A stretch of 64,000 nt of DNA from Candidatus Altimarinota bacterium (lineage in GTDB: Bacteria > Patescibacteriota > Gracilibacteria > BD1-5 > UBA6164). Positions within the stretch are counted from its first letter, which is position 1. The number at the start of each line of letters is the position of its first letter. This document shows, in pieces, positions 10,622 through 19,876 of the stretch. A program made the translations under genes and the position numbers. The notes beneath the pieces were generated by a model that was not told the origin of the DNA, did no database searches, and saw only the letters and a list, made by a program, of their open reading frames with translations. The stretch is taken from NCBI GenBank assembly GCA_028696815.1, contig JAQVGG010000001.1, positions 1 through 64,000 of the forward strand. The letters are read 5' to 3'.

Positions 10622-12826
10622 ATGCCTATTTATAAAGTAAAAAAGAGGAATGGAGCGATTGTTACATTTGATAAAAGTAAAATAGAGGAGGCTATAAAAA
10701 AAGCTATAAAGGCTGTAGGATGAGATGATTTTTCTCATGTAGTGTCTATAACAAATATAGCTATAACACTTGTTGAATCTAAAATTTGAAATAATATTCC
10801 AACTATAGAACAGTTACAAGATGAAGTGGAAGAGGCGCTGATAAAAGAAGGTCATGATAAAGTTGCAAAAGCTTTTATACTTTATAGACAAAAAAGAGCT
10901 GAATGAAGAAGCGATCAAAGTGTGGTAATTGAAGTATGACAAAGTATGGATGAATACCTAGAAAAATCAGATTGGAGAGTAAATGCCAATGCAAATTCAG
11001 GTTATTCTCTTTGAGGTATGATTTTAAATATTTCTTGAAAAGTAACTGCAAATTATTGGTTATCACATGTTTACCCAGCAGAAATCTGAAACTTACATAG
11101 AAACGCAGATGTTCATATACATGATCTTGATATGTTTTGTGGATATTGTGCAGGATGGAGTTTGAGAGCATTACTTGAAGAATGATTTAATGGTAGTGAT
11201 AACAGAATAGACTCTTCTCCAGCAAAAAACTTGCAAGCAGCGGTAAATCAGATGATTAATTTCTTATGAACTCTTCAAAATGAATGGGCATGAGCACAAG
11301 CATTTTCAAGCTTTGATACATATCTAGCACCATTTGTTCATAAGTTTAAAGAAGAGTTAATAGAAGAATTAGAGCAAGTTTGAGCAACATTTGTATCGGA
11401 AAAAGACAGAGAAAATTTTATATATGATAAGACATATAAGTATGTTTATCAACAAATGCAAAATTTTATTTTCTGACTAAATGTACCTAGTAGATGGGGG
11501 ACTCAAACACCATTTACAAACATAACTCTTGATTGGACATGTCCTGATGATTTAAAAGAAAAGGCATTATTTTTAGGAGGGATGGATAAAGGTTATTACA
11601 AGAAAAAATATGGAGAACTAGAAGATGAGATGAAAATTATAAATAGAGCTTTAATAGATGTATATGTTAAATGAGACAATAAATGAAGAGTATTTACATT
11701 TCCTATACCAACTTACAATATAACTCCTGACTTTCCTTGGGATGATAAAGATATAGATGCACTTTTTGAGATGACAGCAAAATACGGTCTACCTTACTTC
11801 CAAAATTTTGTATGAAGTCAGTTTAAGAGAGTAAAAAAGGAAGATTGAAGTTTTGATACAGTAGAAAACCCAGATGCATATAAACCAGGTGCAGTTAGAT
11901 CTATGTGTTGTAGATTGCAACTTGATTTAACTCAACTTGAGAAAAGATGAAATGGATTATTTGGTAGTGCTGAAATGACTTGAAGTATATGAGTAGTTAC
12001 ACTTAATATGGCAAGAATAGGTTATAACCATAAAGGAGATAAAGAAGCTTTTAAAAAGAGAGTAGCTTACTTGATGGAACAAGCAAAAATATCTCTAGAG
12101 TTAAAGAGAAAAACTATTACAAAATGGTTAGATGAATGACTTTATCCTTATACATACAGATACCTAAGAAGTTTTAGAAATCACTTTTCAACTATAGGAT
12201 TAAATGGTATGAATGAGGCAATACTAAATTTTACAAACTGAAAAGAAGATATAAGTTCTACTTGGGGAAAACAGTTTGCAACAGAGATCATTGATTTCAT
12301 GAGAGAACATTTAAAAGAGTATCAAGAAGAAACTTGAAATCTGTATAATTTAGAAGCAACTCCTGCTGAGTGAACAACATATAGGTTTGCAAAAGAAGAT
12401 AAAAAACAGATGCCAAATATAATACAGGCTTGAACAAATGAAGCTCCTTATTATACAAACTCATCACAACTTCCAGTTTGATTTACAGATGACGCCTTTG
12501 AAGCGCTAGAAGAGCAAAATGAATTGCAATGTAAGTATACATGATGAACAGTTCTTCACTTATATATGGGAGAAAGATTAAGTGATAGTAGTGCTTGTAA
12601 GAACTTTGTAAAAACAGTATTGAGTAATTACCAACTTCCATACATAACTATATCTCCAACATTTTCTATTTGTCCTAAACATGGATACATAAATGGAGAA
12701 CATGATTTTTGTCCTAAGTGTGATGCTGAAATAGGATATGCTTGAGCTAAATATGATTTAGAAACAAGAGTAAAATACACGGATGATGAAAAGAAAATTA
12801 AAGAGTTGGAAGTGGTAGAAGTTTAA
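10622..12826 (+). CDS. nrdD: Anaerobic ribonucleotide reductase catalytic chain lacking its glycyl-radical domain
   Basis: A 734-residue class III RNR. It has an ATP cone (residues 1-95), VHIHDLD...CGYCAGWSL with the active-site cysteine, SMCCRLQLDL with the radical-transfer cysteine, and a C-terminal zinc site CPKH...CPKC. In normal NrdD the glycyl-radical loop (RVxGY) follows the zinc site within some 20 residues. Here the chain instead runs on about 35 unrelated charged residues and stops at TAA. The missing loop is encoded by the next gene, 25 bases downstream. It is active only without oxygen. Confidence 0.92.
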
Positions 12827-12851
12827 TTTTATATTTTTTAACTATATTATT

Positions 12852-13013
12852 ATGTCAGCAATATTTATAAATGAAAAAGGTCAAGAAGTAGAAAGAACTA
12901 GATGTCAAATATATACTAGAGTTATGGGATACCATAGACCAGTAACTAGTTTCAATATTTGAAAAAAATCTGAGTTTTATTCAAGAGCTTATTTTAAAGA
13001 AAATTGTAAATAA
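12852..13013 (+). CDS. Stand-alone glycyl-radical domain of NrdD
   Basis: A 53-residue protein whose core, RCQIYTRVMGYHRPVTSF, is the glycyl-radical loop that ends ordinary NrdD proteins; the radical glycine is the GGA codon in RVMGY. The tail (GKKSEFYSRAYF) also matches NrdD C-termini. It has its own ATG and an 18-residue N-terminal extension, so it is not a simple frameshift product. NrdG, which installs the radical, starts 2 bases after its stop codon. It presumably docks into the NrdD barrel as a separate subunit, as YfiD does with pyruvate formate-lyase. Confidence 0.85.
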
Positions 13014-13015
13014 TT

Positions 13016-13717
13016 ATGCAAATTTCAGCATTAACAAAATTTTCTCTTATTGATTTTCCTGGGCAGGTTGCCTGTATTGTATTCACACCTGGATGTAATT
13101 TTAGGTGTGAATTTTGTCATAACTCAGAATTTGTTTTACCAGAAAAATTAAGTGAAGTGTATAAAAATTTAATTCCTATAACTTCATTTTTTGAATTTTT
13201 AGAAAAAAGAAAGTGACTTTTGACTGGGGTTTCTATTTGTTGAGGTGAACCTACTATGCAAAAATGACTCTTAGAGTTTTGTAGAAAAATAAAAGAGATG
13301 TGATTTTTAGTTAAACTTGATACAAATTGAAGAGATCCAGAAATATTAAAAGAACTTTTAGATAAAGGTTTAGTTGATTATGTAGCAACGGACATTAAAA
13401 ATAAAATCTGAAGCCTTAGTGATTTAGCTTGAGTTAATGTTGATGAAAAAATATATTTACAAAGTATAAGGGTGCTTCTAGATTCTGAAGTTGATTATGA
13501 GTTTAGAACTACTGTTATAAAATGAGTACATGATGAACATGTAATTGAAAATATAGCTAAATATATAACCACTGCCAAAGCTTATTATTTGCAAAATTAT
13601 AAATGATGAAATACTCTAAATCCAGATTTCAAAGGTCAAAGTTTTACAGAATGAGAATTAGAGAAATTTAAACAAATAGCAACTCAATATATAAAAAATG
13701 TTTGAATAAGAGAGTAA
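13016..13717 (+). CDS. nrdG: Anaerobic RNR activating enzyme (radical SAM)
   Basis: A 233-residue radical SAM protein. The cluster motif CNFRCEFC (C-x3-C-x2-C) is at residues 27-34, followed by SICGGEPTMQ, the SAM-binding GGE motif with both glycines as GGT/TGA type codons. It belongs to the NrdG2/PflA-like branch that begins with SLIDFPG. It would generate the glycyl radical on the small domain protein encoded immediately upstream. The operon order nrdD, radical domain, nrdG, nrdR is tight. Confidence 0.92.
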
Positions 13718-13757
13718 AAATTATATAATCTTTAAGTTAATAATTAATTTTATATTT

Positions 13758-14204
13758 ATGTATTGTGTTGTTTGTTGAAATCAAGATACAAAAGTAATTG
13801 ATTCAAGAGTTTCTGATGACTGAAAAGCTATCAGGAGAAGGAGAGAGTGTGAAAATTGTCACAATAGATTTACCACTTTTGAAAAGATAGAAGTTATAAA
13901 TCTAGTAGTTGAAAAATCTGGAAATAGAAAAGAGAGATACAATAGGGAAAAGCTAGAAGATAGTATACTAAAAGCAGTAAACAAAAGAAAGATAAGTGTT
14001 ATGGCTATCAATTCTGTACTTGGGCAATTAGAACTTAAGTGGACTCATAAATCTGAAATCAGTTCAAAAGAGATATGAAGAGAAGTGATGAACGCACTTC
14101 TTGCTTTGGATGAGGTAGCTTATATCAGATATGCATCAGTTCATCTAAACTTTGAAACAGCTAAAGATTTTATAGATTTTATTCAAGAAAAAATTAAAAA
14201 ATAA
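13758..14204 (+). CDS. nrdR: Transcriptional regulator NrdR
   Basis: A 148-residue ATP-cone repressor of ribonucleotide reductase genes. The N-terminal zinc ribbon is CVVCGN...[17 protein letters not shown] and the ATP cone follows from about residue 48 ([17 protein letters not shown]). Both glycines of the ribbon loops come from TGA codons. The paired NrdR boxes at 10546-10594 are the clearest target in the window. Confidence 0.95.
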
Positions 14205-14205
14205 A

Positions 14206-14216
14206 TATTTTTTAAC
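14206..14216 (+). promoter_or_regulatory. TATTTTTTAAC motif before nrdB
   Basis: One of five exact copies of this 11-mer noticed in the RNR region (5106, 5233, 10594, 12832, 14206), each upstream of an RNR gene. Its role is unknown. It could be a regulator site or part of an upstream AT element. Confidence 0.35.
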
Positions 14217-14312
14217 AAGAAGTTAACAAGGTTTTAAAAAATTTTTAGATTTAATTAAAGAATTGATTATTGTATGGAATAGACTTATTTTATATGTTTT
14301 TAAAATAAAAAT

Positions 14313-15356
14313 ATGACACAAGAAATGCAAGCAAACCTTATATTTAATCCAAAAGGAGATGATGATGTTGCAAAAAGAACAATTATAAACTGAAACTCAA
14401 CAGGTCTGTTTCAATTAAATGCTGTAAAATACAACTGGGCTAAAAGTCTTTATCAAGTTATGATTGGTAACTTTTGGGTTCCTGAAAAAGTAAAAGGTTT
14501 ATGAGATGATGCAGTTTGTTTCCACAATGAACTATCAGAAGAAGAAAGAAGAGCCTATAAAGGTATATTATCATTTTTGATATTTTTAGATAGTATACAA
14601 ACTATAAACCTTCCAAATTTTAACGATTTTATAACTGCTCCAGAGGTAAATTTAATTTTATCTATTCAAGCTTATCAAGAAGCAATTCACTCTCAATCAT
14701 ATGCTACTATGCTTGAAACTATAGTTGATAGTAAAGAGAGAAATGAGATTTATTATTTCTGGAGAGATGATAAGCATCTTCTTGAGAGAAATGAGTTTAT
14801 AGGACAAATATATCAAGATTTTATAGATGATCCAAGTGAGAAAAATTTCTTTAGATGAGTAATTTGAAACTTCTTACTAGAAAGTATATATTTCTATAAC
14901 TGATTTGCATTTTTTGATACTCTTGCAAGTCAATCAAAGATGGTTGCAACAGATAGGATGATTAATTACATTAGAAGAGATGAGCTAACACACGTAACTA
15001 TTTTTGCAAATATTATCAGAGAAATACAAAAAGAGTTTCCACATATCTATGACGAAAAGATGATTTATGACATGATGGATACAGCAGTAAATCAAGAAGT
15101 TAAATGGTCTAAACATATACTTGGAAAAGGTATAGTTGGTATGGGACATGAAAATATAGAAAACTATACAAAATGGTTAGCAAATGAGAGACTAAACATG
15201 CTAGGGCTTAAACCTCTTTACACAGATGTAGTAAGCAATCCTTACAAACATCTAGAACTTATGCAAGAAAATAACTCTGAGAAAGGTAATTTCTTTGAAT
15301 CTACAGTTACAAATTATGCGCAGTCATCTGCGATGAATGGAAGTTGGGATTTTTAA
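14313..15356 (+). CDS. nrdB: Class I ribonucleotide reductase, beta subunit
   Basis: A 347-residue ferritin-like protein that houses the di-iron tyrosyl-radical cofactor for NrdA. Visible ligands: D in FLDSIQ, E and H in QEAIHSQSY with the radical tyrosine four residues after the histidine, E in LLESIYF, and E/H in RRDELTHV. The C-terminal tail, which docks to NrdA, ends NGSWDF. It lies downstream of nrdR rather than next to nrdA. Having both class I and class III enzymes suggests the cell meets aerobic and anaerobic conditions. Confidence 0.95.
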
Positions 15357-15357
15357 A

Positions 15358-15395
15358 AAAAGAGTGAAACACATATGTGTTTCACTCTTTTTAGT
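15358..15395. terminator. Bidirectional terminator after nrdB
   Basis: AAAAAGAGTGAAACACA and TGTGTTTCACTCTTTTT form a perfect stem. The minus-strand gene at 15391 ends inside it, so it can serve both directions. Confidence 0.8.
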
Positions 15396-15597
15396 TTTCA
15401 TTTTTGTGGTCAGCAGACCTATATCAAATCATTGGAGCATTTTCTATAAATATATTATGTTCTTCTTTTGGAAGTATCATTTTCCAAAATCTGTAGGTTA
15501 AGTAAATTATACTAGTAATTGAAAATATTAATATAAAATAATATAAAAAGTAAGCTACAATCAACGATTTTATCATTTCTCAAATTAAATTTTCCAT
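15391..15597 (-). CDS. Small single-helix membrane protein, hypothetical
   Basis: A 68-residue protein with one membrane helix (about residues 12-36) and a short charged C-terminus. No family is recognised. It converges on nrdB and shares its terminator. Confidence 0.6.
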
Positions 15598-16170
15598 AAA
15601 AAAATTGGTTAATGTTATTAATATTATTATATTATAAAAATTTATTTATATCAAAAAAATATTTAATGATAGTATAATTAGCAGACATTACAGCAATATT
15701 AAATTTTTTGGTGTAAAATTTTTTTTCTCCTCCTTACTTTTGTGACCAAAAGTAACAAAAGTCTTTAAGGGGAACAGACTCGGCTGTGAGTTGATTTAGA
15801 TATGTACTGCCAAGCGATGGCCTCGACTTTCCCCTTAAAAATCCTAGTGATACATTCTGAAAAGTATTATTTTTTTATAGGTACAATTAAAAAAGTTTTA
15901 GAAAAGATGGGGTTTTAGGGGGTGAGACTGATAGTGATACAGTTTAGAAAACACTAAATTTGCTAGCTGAAATTCGAACCCCCTAACATTTTTGGTACTT
16001 TTGATGTCAAAAGTACATAGGAAAAAACATCTTTGCAATTAAGATATAAATTTAAAATAAAACTTTTTTATTTAAAGTAAAAAAATAGATATTAAATTTA
16101 ATGTAAATTTTATATCTATTAAATATAACAGATATGTTAAAACGCATCTTTAAACTTGATTTTTTAGAAA
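15598..16170. repeat. Non-coding region with a repeat element shared with 53.5 kb
   Basis: No gene is seen here. From about 15733 it holds ACTTTTGTGACCAAAAGT, AACAAAAGTCTTTAAGG, then a GC-richer stretch closed by CCTTAAAAATCC at 15833. A similar unit, TTTTGTGACCAAAAG followed by AACCAAAAGTCTTTAAGG and CCTTAAAAATCC, occurs at 53560-53612. The stretch ends with another palindrome, GTACTTTTGATGTCAAAAGTAC, at about 15993-16016. The layout suggests a non-autonomous repeat, origin unknown. Confidence 0.6.
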
Positions 16171-16174
16171 AAGA

Positions 16175-16198
16175 TATTAATATGACACCATATTAATA
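16175..16198 (+). promoter_or_regulatory. Palindromic operator before the toxin-antitoxin pair
   Basis: TATTAATATG and CATATTAATA are separated by ACAC, 16 bases upstream of the antitoxin start. Antitoxins of the ribbon-helix-helix type bind such palindromes for autoregulation. Confidence 0.65.
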
Positions 16199-16214
16199 TA
16201 TAAATAATACCATT

Positions 16215-16478
16215 ATGACTACTTTAACTATAAGACTTGATGATAAGTTAAAAAAAGAGACCTCAGCTTTAGCTAAAAATATGTGATTAAGTTTAAATCA
16301 ACTTATAAATTTAAAATTGAGAGAATTTGTAAATACATGAACTATAAATATAAATTTGTTTAAAAAAGAATTAAATGAAGATGCAATAGAATTATTTCAA
16401 ATATCAGCTGATGATTTAACTCCAGAACAAAGAGATAAGTATAACAATAGACATAATCTTAATTATGTTAATTTATAA
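16215..16478 (+). CDS. RelB/DinJ-type antitoxin
   Basis: An 87-residue protein with an N-terminal ribbon-helix-helix DNA-binding segment (TTLTIRLDDKLKKE, then a helix with GLSLNQLINL). The acidic C-terminal half would wrap the toxin. It is followed 3 bases later by a RelE-family toxin gene and preceded by a palindromic operator, the standard layout of such modules. Confidence 0.85.
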
Positions 16479-16481
16479 AGT

Positions 16482-16727
16482 ATGATAATAAAACAAATTT
16501 TAATATGAGAGCAATTTGTAAAATATCTAGAAGAAAGATGAATAATAAAACAATATAAAAAAGCAAAAGAATATATTTTAAATTGAAATTACAAACAAGT
16601 AAACTTTAAGTTAAGGGAACCTAAAAAAGATAAAATATATTATTTTAGAATTAATAAACAATTTAGGGCTTACTGAACTATAGAATGAGGTATATTAAAG
16701 ATTTATCACATTGATAACCATCAATAA
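16482..16727 (+). CDS. RelE-superfamily toxin
   Basis: An 81-residue basic protein. Its core reads FRINKQFRAYGTIEGG and ends ILKIYHIDNHQ, the strand pattern and terminal histidine of RelE/HigB-like mRNA interferases. The likely partner antitoxin is encoded 3 bases upstream. Several glycines are TGA codons, so a standard-code caller would miss the gene. Confidence 0.82.
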
Positions 16728-16734
16728 TATGTTA

Positions 16735-16772
16735 AAAAAAGCTTGAAACATTTATGTTTCAAGCTTTTTTTA
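16735..16772. terminator. Terminator between the toxin and thioredoxin-like genes
   Basis: AAAAAAAGCTTGAAACA / TGTTTCAAGCTTTTTTT form a perfect hairpin between two convergent genes. Confidence 0.85.
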
Positions 16773-17093
16773 ACAACTACATCCACTTGGACACCCTCAT
16801 CAAGTTCAGCATCCTCATGCTGAATCTCATCATCCTATGATGCTTATAAGCATAGACTTGATTTCATCTTCCTCTGGTACTATTCACTCAAAAATCACAT
16901 CTTTAAAATCTATAGATTCTTCTTCTATGATTAAAGCAGGCTCTTTACTTATACCAAGTTCAGTTTTTAAATTTTCGTCAGTAGTTTGTTCTAATTCTAT
17001 AAAATCAATTAAGCCTAATTCATCTAAACTAGATTTTACAGTATTTAATAAACTAGTACTAATTTCATTATTTCAATAAATTTTAATTTTCAT
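16770..17093 (-). CDS. Thioredoxin-like protein with a glycine-cysteine tail
   Basis: A 107-residue protein. Residues 1-85 have a glutaredoxin/thioredoxin-like alpha/beta pattern (MKIKIYGNN, KEPALIIEE, a conserved cis-proline position in EPALI) but the usual CxxC at the first turn is absent. The last 22 residues are a low-complexity tail rich in glycine with five cysteines (GGCGTGGGCPSGCSC), which might bind metal or carry redox thiols. Most tail glycines use TGA codons. Related thioredoxin-like proteins with no N-terminal CxxC exist; the tail is the odd part. Confidence 0.6.
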
Positions 17094-17099
17094 AAATAT

Positions 17100-17240
17100 T
17101 TATTTTATTAAATAAAAATCCTTCCCCTTACATTACATTTCAGGGACTTCCTTTGGGAAAGGAAGATAATTAATGAATATAATTTTTCTCTCTTTAGAGA
17201 AAGGCGAAGTACCGCGAAGCGGGGAGGGGTTATCAAAAAA
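17100..17240. repeat. Palindromic repeat (family B), intergenic
   Basis: Contains CCTTCCCCTTAC, TTCAGGGACTTCC and TTTGGGAAAGGAAG, then TCTCTTTAGAGAAAG with GGGGAGGGG. These match repeats that lie inside coding sequences at 34.8, 36.1 and 59.0 kb. Confidence 0.65.
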
Positions 17241-17292
17241 CACTTCTATTTTATCTCTAGAAGTGTTTTTGTAAAATCAGTTTTAAAAGTAA

Positions 17293-17913
17293 TTATTCTC
17301 AAGCTTTTTCTTCTCAAACTACTTCAGTAGTTGGAGCTACAGGAGCTGTATCTTCTATAACTTCTGTTTTAGGTTTACCTATATGAACTATTACTTCATC
17401 AGCAGGAGTTATAAGAGTATATTTGTCTCATAGATTTAAATCACCAGCTTTAATATTTTGACCAATTTCAGTTAATACTGATAAATCAACATCAAAGTGA
17501 TCAACTAAATTAGCAGGTAAACATCTTACTTCTATTTCTTTATGTAATTCTTCAAGGATACCACCTTCTTTTACAGCTTGAGAAGTTCAAATAAAATTTA
17601 AATGGATATGAGTAGTAACTGCTTCACCTTTAGTGATAGCAAAGAAATCTATGTGTATGAATTCACCAGTAACTGGTTCTTTTTGGAAATCATGAACTAA
17701 AACATCTAGATCTTTTTTACCAACTTTTAAGTTTATGATAGTTGATTCTCCTGATAATCTAAAAGTTTTTAAAAACTCAGAATACTCTAAAGTTATACTG
17801 ATAGGTTCTTGTTTTTTTCCATATACAACAGCAGGTATTTTTTTATTTTGTCTTAGGTGGCTATTTTTTTCTTCTAAGCTTCTGATTTCAGCTGTTAAAT
17901 TTAAGTTTTTCAT
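17293..17913 (-). CDS. rplY: Ribosomal protein bL25 (CTC/TL5 form)
   Basis: A 206-residue protein of the long bL25 form, which binds 5S rRNA. The N-terminal domain has IPAVVYGKK and VLVHDFQKEPVTGEFIHIDF, both typical. The C-terminal TL5 domain follows after a TGA codon at residue 109, and the protein ends in an acidic alanine/proline-rich tail with TTEVVGEEKAGE. Confidence 0.93.
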
Positions 17914-18204
17914 TGTTTAGATAATACTAAATAAAATATTTTTAAAAAGCTTTGGAATTGTATATAAAAGCTAAAAATTTGCAAAACTTTTTTTTACTTT
18001 TTTTGATATTTTTGATTTTTTGTTTATAAATAGCTTTTAATTAACTTGAAATAAAGAAAAAAATAGGTAAAAATATAATGTTTATTATTAGTGTCATCCT
18101 AAACTCGTTTCAGGATCAAAGAAATGTAAAAAAACTTTTTAATGACTCTGGTCTCAACCTTGGGATAGAGTGACAGATATTTTACAATTAATTTTAAAAA
18201 ATAT
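17914..18204. repeat. Intergenic region with a family D repeat
   Basis: AT-rich spacer with one GC-richer element at about 18092-18172: GTCATCCTAAACTCG, TTTCAGGATC and, 50 bases on, TGACTCTGGTCTCAACC with GAGTGAC. It belongs with the GTCATTxTCxGGCTTGACC elements clustered at 21.9-24.7 kb. No gene is seen. Confidence 0.5.
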
Positions 18205-18975
18205 ATGTGAAGAGGTCCAGTCGTACAAGCGAGAAAAAATGCAGTAAATGCAGTTAAATGAAAGATTTTTTCAGTACATGCTAAACTTATATCTATAGCA
18301 GCAGTAAAAGGGTGAGATCCAGATCAAAACCCAACGCTTGCTACTGCTATATATGCCGCAAAAAAAGCATGAGTGCCAAATGACAATATAGATAGAGCTA
18401 TAAAAAGATGAACTTGAGAAGACAAGGATGCAGCACAAATCCAAGAAATAATTTATGAATGATATGCTCCAGGATGAGTTGCTATTCTAGTTTCAGTTTT
18501 AACTGATAATAAAAATAGAACAGTCTCAAGTATAAGACATATATTTACAAAATATGGTTGAAATATGGGGGAAACAGGTGCGGTATCTTGGATGTTTCAT
18601 AGGAAGTGAGTCATATTTATAGATCCCAAAAAACATGATTATGATAAAATAGAAGAGCTTGTCTTTGAAACAAAAGCTGAGGACATTATAAGAGAAGATG
18701 ATTATATAAAAATAATCACTGATGTAGAGGATTTTATGGAAACAGAAAAATTTCTAGAGGAAAAATCAGTTGAGATATTGGAATCAAAACTTGATTATAT
18801 ACCTGAAAATGAAATAGAAATAACAGAGTTTGAAAAAGCTTTAAAGTTTACAAAGATGTTAGAAGCATTTGATGAAGATGAAGATGTAAATCTTGTTTCA
18901 ACAAATGAAACTATATCTCCAGAACTTCAAAAAGAGGTAGATGAGTTTATAGAAAAAAATACATTTAGAACTTAA
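18205..18975 (+). CDS. YebC/PmpR family protein
   Basis: A 256-residue protein of the YebC family, which act in transcriptional control or in translation of proline stretches. Signature sequences include KGKIFSVHAKLI, IYEGYAPGGVAILV and GGNMGETGAVSWMFHRKG. The usual N-terminus (MAGHSKWANIKHRK) is replaced by MGRGPVVQARKNAV, where the second codon is TGA. The start is the only ATG fitting the alignment to the family. It has the common three-domain length. Confidence 0.9.
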
Positions 18976-18983
18976 TAAAAAAT

Positions 18984-19214
18984 ATGAATATTTTAGAAAA
19001 ATTTAGGCCATTAATTTGATTATCTTCAAAGCTGTCTGTTTATAGTAAACAAGACTCTGTCAAATCTCAACCACCTGTAGATGAGGTTATAGAAGATACT
19101 AAAGCAAAAGCTATAGTTATTTTTTGAAGAAAGTATCGGGTTGCTGAAGCAAAAAACGCAAGACGTAAAAGAATATTAGAATTATTAGATAATTTTGAAA
19201 TTAAAAAAGGTTAA
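18984..19214 (+). CDS. Small basic protein, hypothetical
   Basis: A 76-residue protein with a basic C-terminal half (FGRKYRVAEAKNARRKRILELL), which may bind nucleic acid. No family is recognised. Its last codons lie in the hairpin shared with the convergent bL33 gene; as a result both proteins end with the same residues, EIKKG. Confidence 0.6.
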
Positions 19215-19237
19215 TCGTTTGATTAACCTTTTTTAAT
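19203..19237. terminator. Bidirectional terminator shared by two genes' coding ends
   Basis: TTAAAAAAGGTTAATC and GATTAACCTTTTTTAA are reverse complements. Both convergent genes read through one arm before their stop codons. Confidence 0.85.
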
Positions 19238-19405
19238 TTCTTTCAATTTTAAAACTTCATGTTTTCTAGTTTTTTTATTGTATTTTCTAAGTTCTGGTCC
19301 TTTTTTACCAGCTTCAAAATTTTTCTTTTGGATGTTTGTTACGTGTACTAGATTCCCAGTTTCAGTTGAATAGTACCCAACATATGTTCTTTTACCTTTT
19401 GCCAT
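19223..19405 (-). CDS. rpmG: Ribosomal protein bL33
   Basis: A 60-residue basic protein. The family pattern is seen in YYSTETGNLVHVTNIQKKN and LRKYNKKTRKHEVLK, equivalent to the usual L-KKYcp-crKHtlHKE. The zinc-binding cysteine pairs are absent, as in cysteine-free bL33 forms. Confidence 0.85.
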   Translation of the reverse strand: MAKGKRTYVGYYSTETGNLVHVTNIQKKNFEAGKKGPELRKYNKKTRKHEVLKLKEIKKG

Positions 19406-19534
19406 CTTTCTTAAAATAAATTATAAATTTTTAAACAAAGTGGATTATATAAAAAAAGTTTCAAATAGCAAATTTTTTTATCTTTTTTTAAAAAGATTTT
19501 TATTTTTTTGTCAACATAAATTCCCTAAAAACAT

Positions 19535-19562
19535 TTGACACATGTACAATAAAAAAGATAAT
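19535..19562 (+). promoter_or_regulatory. Promoter of the DGR pilin leader
   Basis: TTGACA at 19535-19540 and GATAAT at 19557-19562, 16 bases apart. The surrounding 50 bases (TTGTCAA, CCC, TTTGACA, ATGTACA, AAAAAGATAAT) closely match the region before the RCC1 prepilin gene (41606-41660), so the two paralogues share a promoter type. Confidence 0.75.
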
Positions 19563-19592
19563 TATATTATTAATTTAATTATTTAGGAAAAA

Positions 19593-19712
19593 ATGCTTCC
19601 ACAAGCTTCCACAAGCTTCCACAAGCTTCCACAAGCTTCCACAAGTGAGCTAAATGGATTAAACTGTTTGAAAGAAGACAGGTGTTTTATTGTGAACAGA
19701 ACTTCACAGTAA
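19593..19712 (+). CDS. Leader peptide candidate built on 10-base tandem repeats
   Basis: A 39-codon frame (MLPQASTSFHKLPQASTSE...) with a purine-rich stretch (AGGAAAAA) before its ATG. Its first half is made of five exact copies of GCTTCCACAA (19595-19644), so the peptide repeats every ten residues. The stop codon falls inside a strong terminator hairpin (19678-19721). It lies between the pilin promoter and the DGR target gene. It may be a translated attenuator leader, but the frame could be fortuitous. Confidence 0.4.
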   Translation: MLPQASTSFHKLPQASTSELNGLNCLKEDRCFIVNRTSQ

Positions 19713-19727
19713 GACATCTGTTTTTTT
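19678..19727 (+). terminator. Terminator or attenuator upstream of the DGR pilin
   Basis: ACAGGTGTTTTATTGTGAA pairs with TTCACAGTAAGACATCTGT and is followed by seven T. It lies about 115 bases after the promoter and 150 before the pilin start, so the pilin needs read-through or another promoter. Confidence 0.75.
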
Positions 19728-19744
19728 GGTTCTTTAAAATAAGC

Positions 19745-19835
19745 AGACCTCACCCTAGCCCTCTACTTCGCTCTAACTTCGAAGATAGTCGTGCAAGCAA
19801 TCCTGTCTCAATTATCCTTATAGTAGAGGGGACAT
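19745..19835. repeat. Degenerate family A palindromic repeat
   Basis: GACCTCACCCTAGCCCTCTAC at the left and TAGTAGAGGGGA at the right are recognisable ends of the element seen in frame at 20311, 40272 and 41259. Confidence 0.6.
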
Positions 19836-19876
19836 AATGTTTAAAAATAATTTTTACTTATTAACTTTTCATAATT

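Noticed and set aside
12825-12855. Programmed frameshift or stop read-through joining NrdD to the radical domain
   Set aside because: No slippery site or pseudoknot is evident and the downstream frame has its own ATG; two separate chains are simpler.
15960-15990. tRNA-like T-arm sequence (ATTCGAACCCC)
   Set aside because: No acceptor or anticodon stem can be built around it; it lies in a repeat element.
6084-18975. Apparent frameshifts or pseudogenes: standard-code frames break nrdA, norZ, nrdD, korA and others into pieces
   Set aside because: All breaks are single TGA codons with the frame unchanged and at conserved glycines; this is the genetic code, not decay.
19595-19644. Five 10-base direct repeats as a CRISPR array
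   Set aside because: Repeats are contiguous with no spacers and lie within a short leader frame; no cas genes are present.
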